From: Macrotis lagotis
Taxonomy: Eukaryota; Chordata; Mammalia; Peramelemorphia; Peramelidae
DNA: 64,000 bases
Assembly: GCF_037893015.1 (NCBI RefSeq)
Contig: NC_133666.1
Span: 562,491,468 to 562,555,467 of the forward strand
Direction: 5' to 3'
Below the pieces are notes generated by a model, which had not been told where the DNA came from, ran no database searches, and saw only the letters and a program-made list of their open reading frames with translations. Shown here in pieces: positions 63,236 through 64,000 of this stretch (positions are counted from its first letter, which is position 1; every line of letters starts with the position of its first letter). Position numbers and translations under genes: made by a program.

Positions 63236-64000
63236 TTTTTTAATTTTTTATTAAAGATATTATTTGAGTTTTACAGTTTTCTCCCAATCTTGCTTCCCTC
63301 CCCCCACCCCCACCCCACAAATAGCACTCCCTCAGTCTTTACTTTGTTTCCATGTTGTACCTCGATCCAAATTGGGTGTGATGAGAGAGAAATCATATCC
63401 TTAAAGACAACAGAATTCTCAGAGGTAACCAGATAAAACCATAATACATCTGGGGTTTTTTTTTCCAAATTAAAGGGAATAGTCCTTATACTTTGTTCAA
63501 ACTCCACAGCTCCTTATCTGGATACAGATGCAAACAGCCCAAACTTGTTCCCAATTGTTGCACTGATGGAATGAGCAAGTCCTTCAAGGTTGAACATCAC
63601 TCCCATGTTGCTGTTAGGGTGTACAGTGTTTTTCTGGTTCTGCTCATCTCACTCAGCATCAGTTCATGCAAATCCCTCCAGGTTTCCCTGAAATCCCATC
63701 CCTCCTGGTTTCTAATAGAACAATAGTGTTCCATGACATACATATACCACAGTTTGCTAAGCCATTCCCCAATTGAAGGACATTTACTGAATTTCCAATT
63801 CTTTGCCACCACAAACAGGGCTGCTATAAATATTTTTGTACAAGTAATGTTTTTACCCTTTTTCCTCATTTCTTCAGGGTATAGACCCAGTAGTGGTATT
63901 GCTGGATCAAAGGGTATGCATACTTTTGTTGCCCTTTGGGCATAGTTCCAAATAGCTCTCCAGAAGAGTTGGATGAGTTCACAGCTCCACCAACAGTGTA
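63236..64000 (-). mobile_element. L1 3' end, antisense, running off the right edge
   Basis: The + strand starts with a T-rich run, then the reverse of the 3' UTR ('attaaagatattatttgagt' and 'ctttgtttccatgttgtacc'). From 63869 to 63597 the minus strand encodes an ORF2 C-terminus containing FIAALFVVAKNWKFSKCPSI and ending RKTLYTLTATWE, open at least to 63869. It is the same subfamily as the L1 at 43446-47071 (whose ORF2 also ends TLTATWE). It looks relatively young. Confidence 0.9.

Overview
The window is vertebrate, and almost certainly marsupial, genomic DNA. It is AT-rich, intron-bearing and packed with retrotransposons. The young short interspersed elements (SINEs) have the form 'gcagctaggtggcacagtgg ... 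gttcaaatcc ... aataattacctagctgtgtggcc', which I associate from memory with Australian marsupials (WSINE1/MAR-type). Several LINE-1 (L1) 3' ends resemble L1s I associate with dasyurids. An australidelphian, perhaps dasyurid, genome is my best guess; the exact species is not supported.

The only cellular protein gene I can support is the 3' end of ZFPM2 (FOG2) on the + strand. Its last three coding exons lie at 2762-2968, 5040-5264 and 8194-10685, and the 3' UTR runs to about 11.7 kb. Together they encode about 974 residues. If the missing N-terminus matches human, the full protein is 1151 residues, the human length. All eight zinc fingers, the CtBP-binding motif PIDLSKK, the basic nuclear-localisation cluster and the four reported SUMO-acceptor lysines are intact. 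The 3' UTR carries three seed matches for miR-200b/c/429.

The remaining 52 kb or so is intergenic. From about 11.7 to 30 kb it is mostly ancient, decayed material: L2 and CR1/L3-like LINE pieces, MIR-like SINEs, microsatellites and unclassified sequence. From about 30 kb to the end it is dominated by L1-derived insertions, many nested. These include two oppositely oriented half-L1 (HAL1-like) elements sharing one ORF2 deletion, each invaded by a later L1, plus a near-full-length but dead + strand L1 and an antisense L1 running off the right edge. All L1 reading frames seen are broken.

The structures most worth checking are: (1) an old 28S rRNA-derived antisense segment between two halves of a SINE (31.8-32.9 kb); (2) one target sequence apparently used by three successive retrotransposon insertions (41.3-50.0 kb); (3) the shared HAL1-like deletion; (4) a retrocopy of an unidentified polyadenylated transcript inside an L1 (58.6-58.9 kb); and (5) a 26-bp perfect palindrome beside a second inverted repeat (57.9 kb). 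I found no new multi-gene system, CRISPR array, prokaryotic operon or intact endogenous retrovirus.
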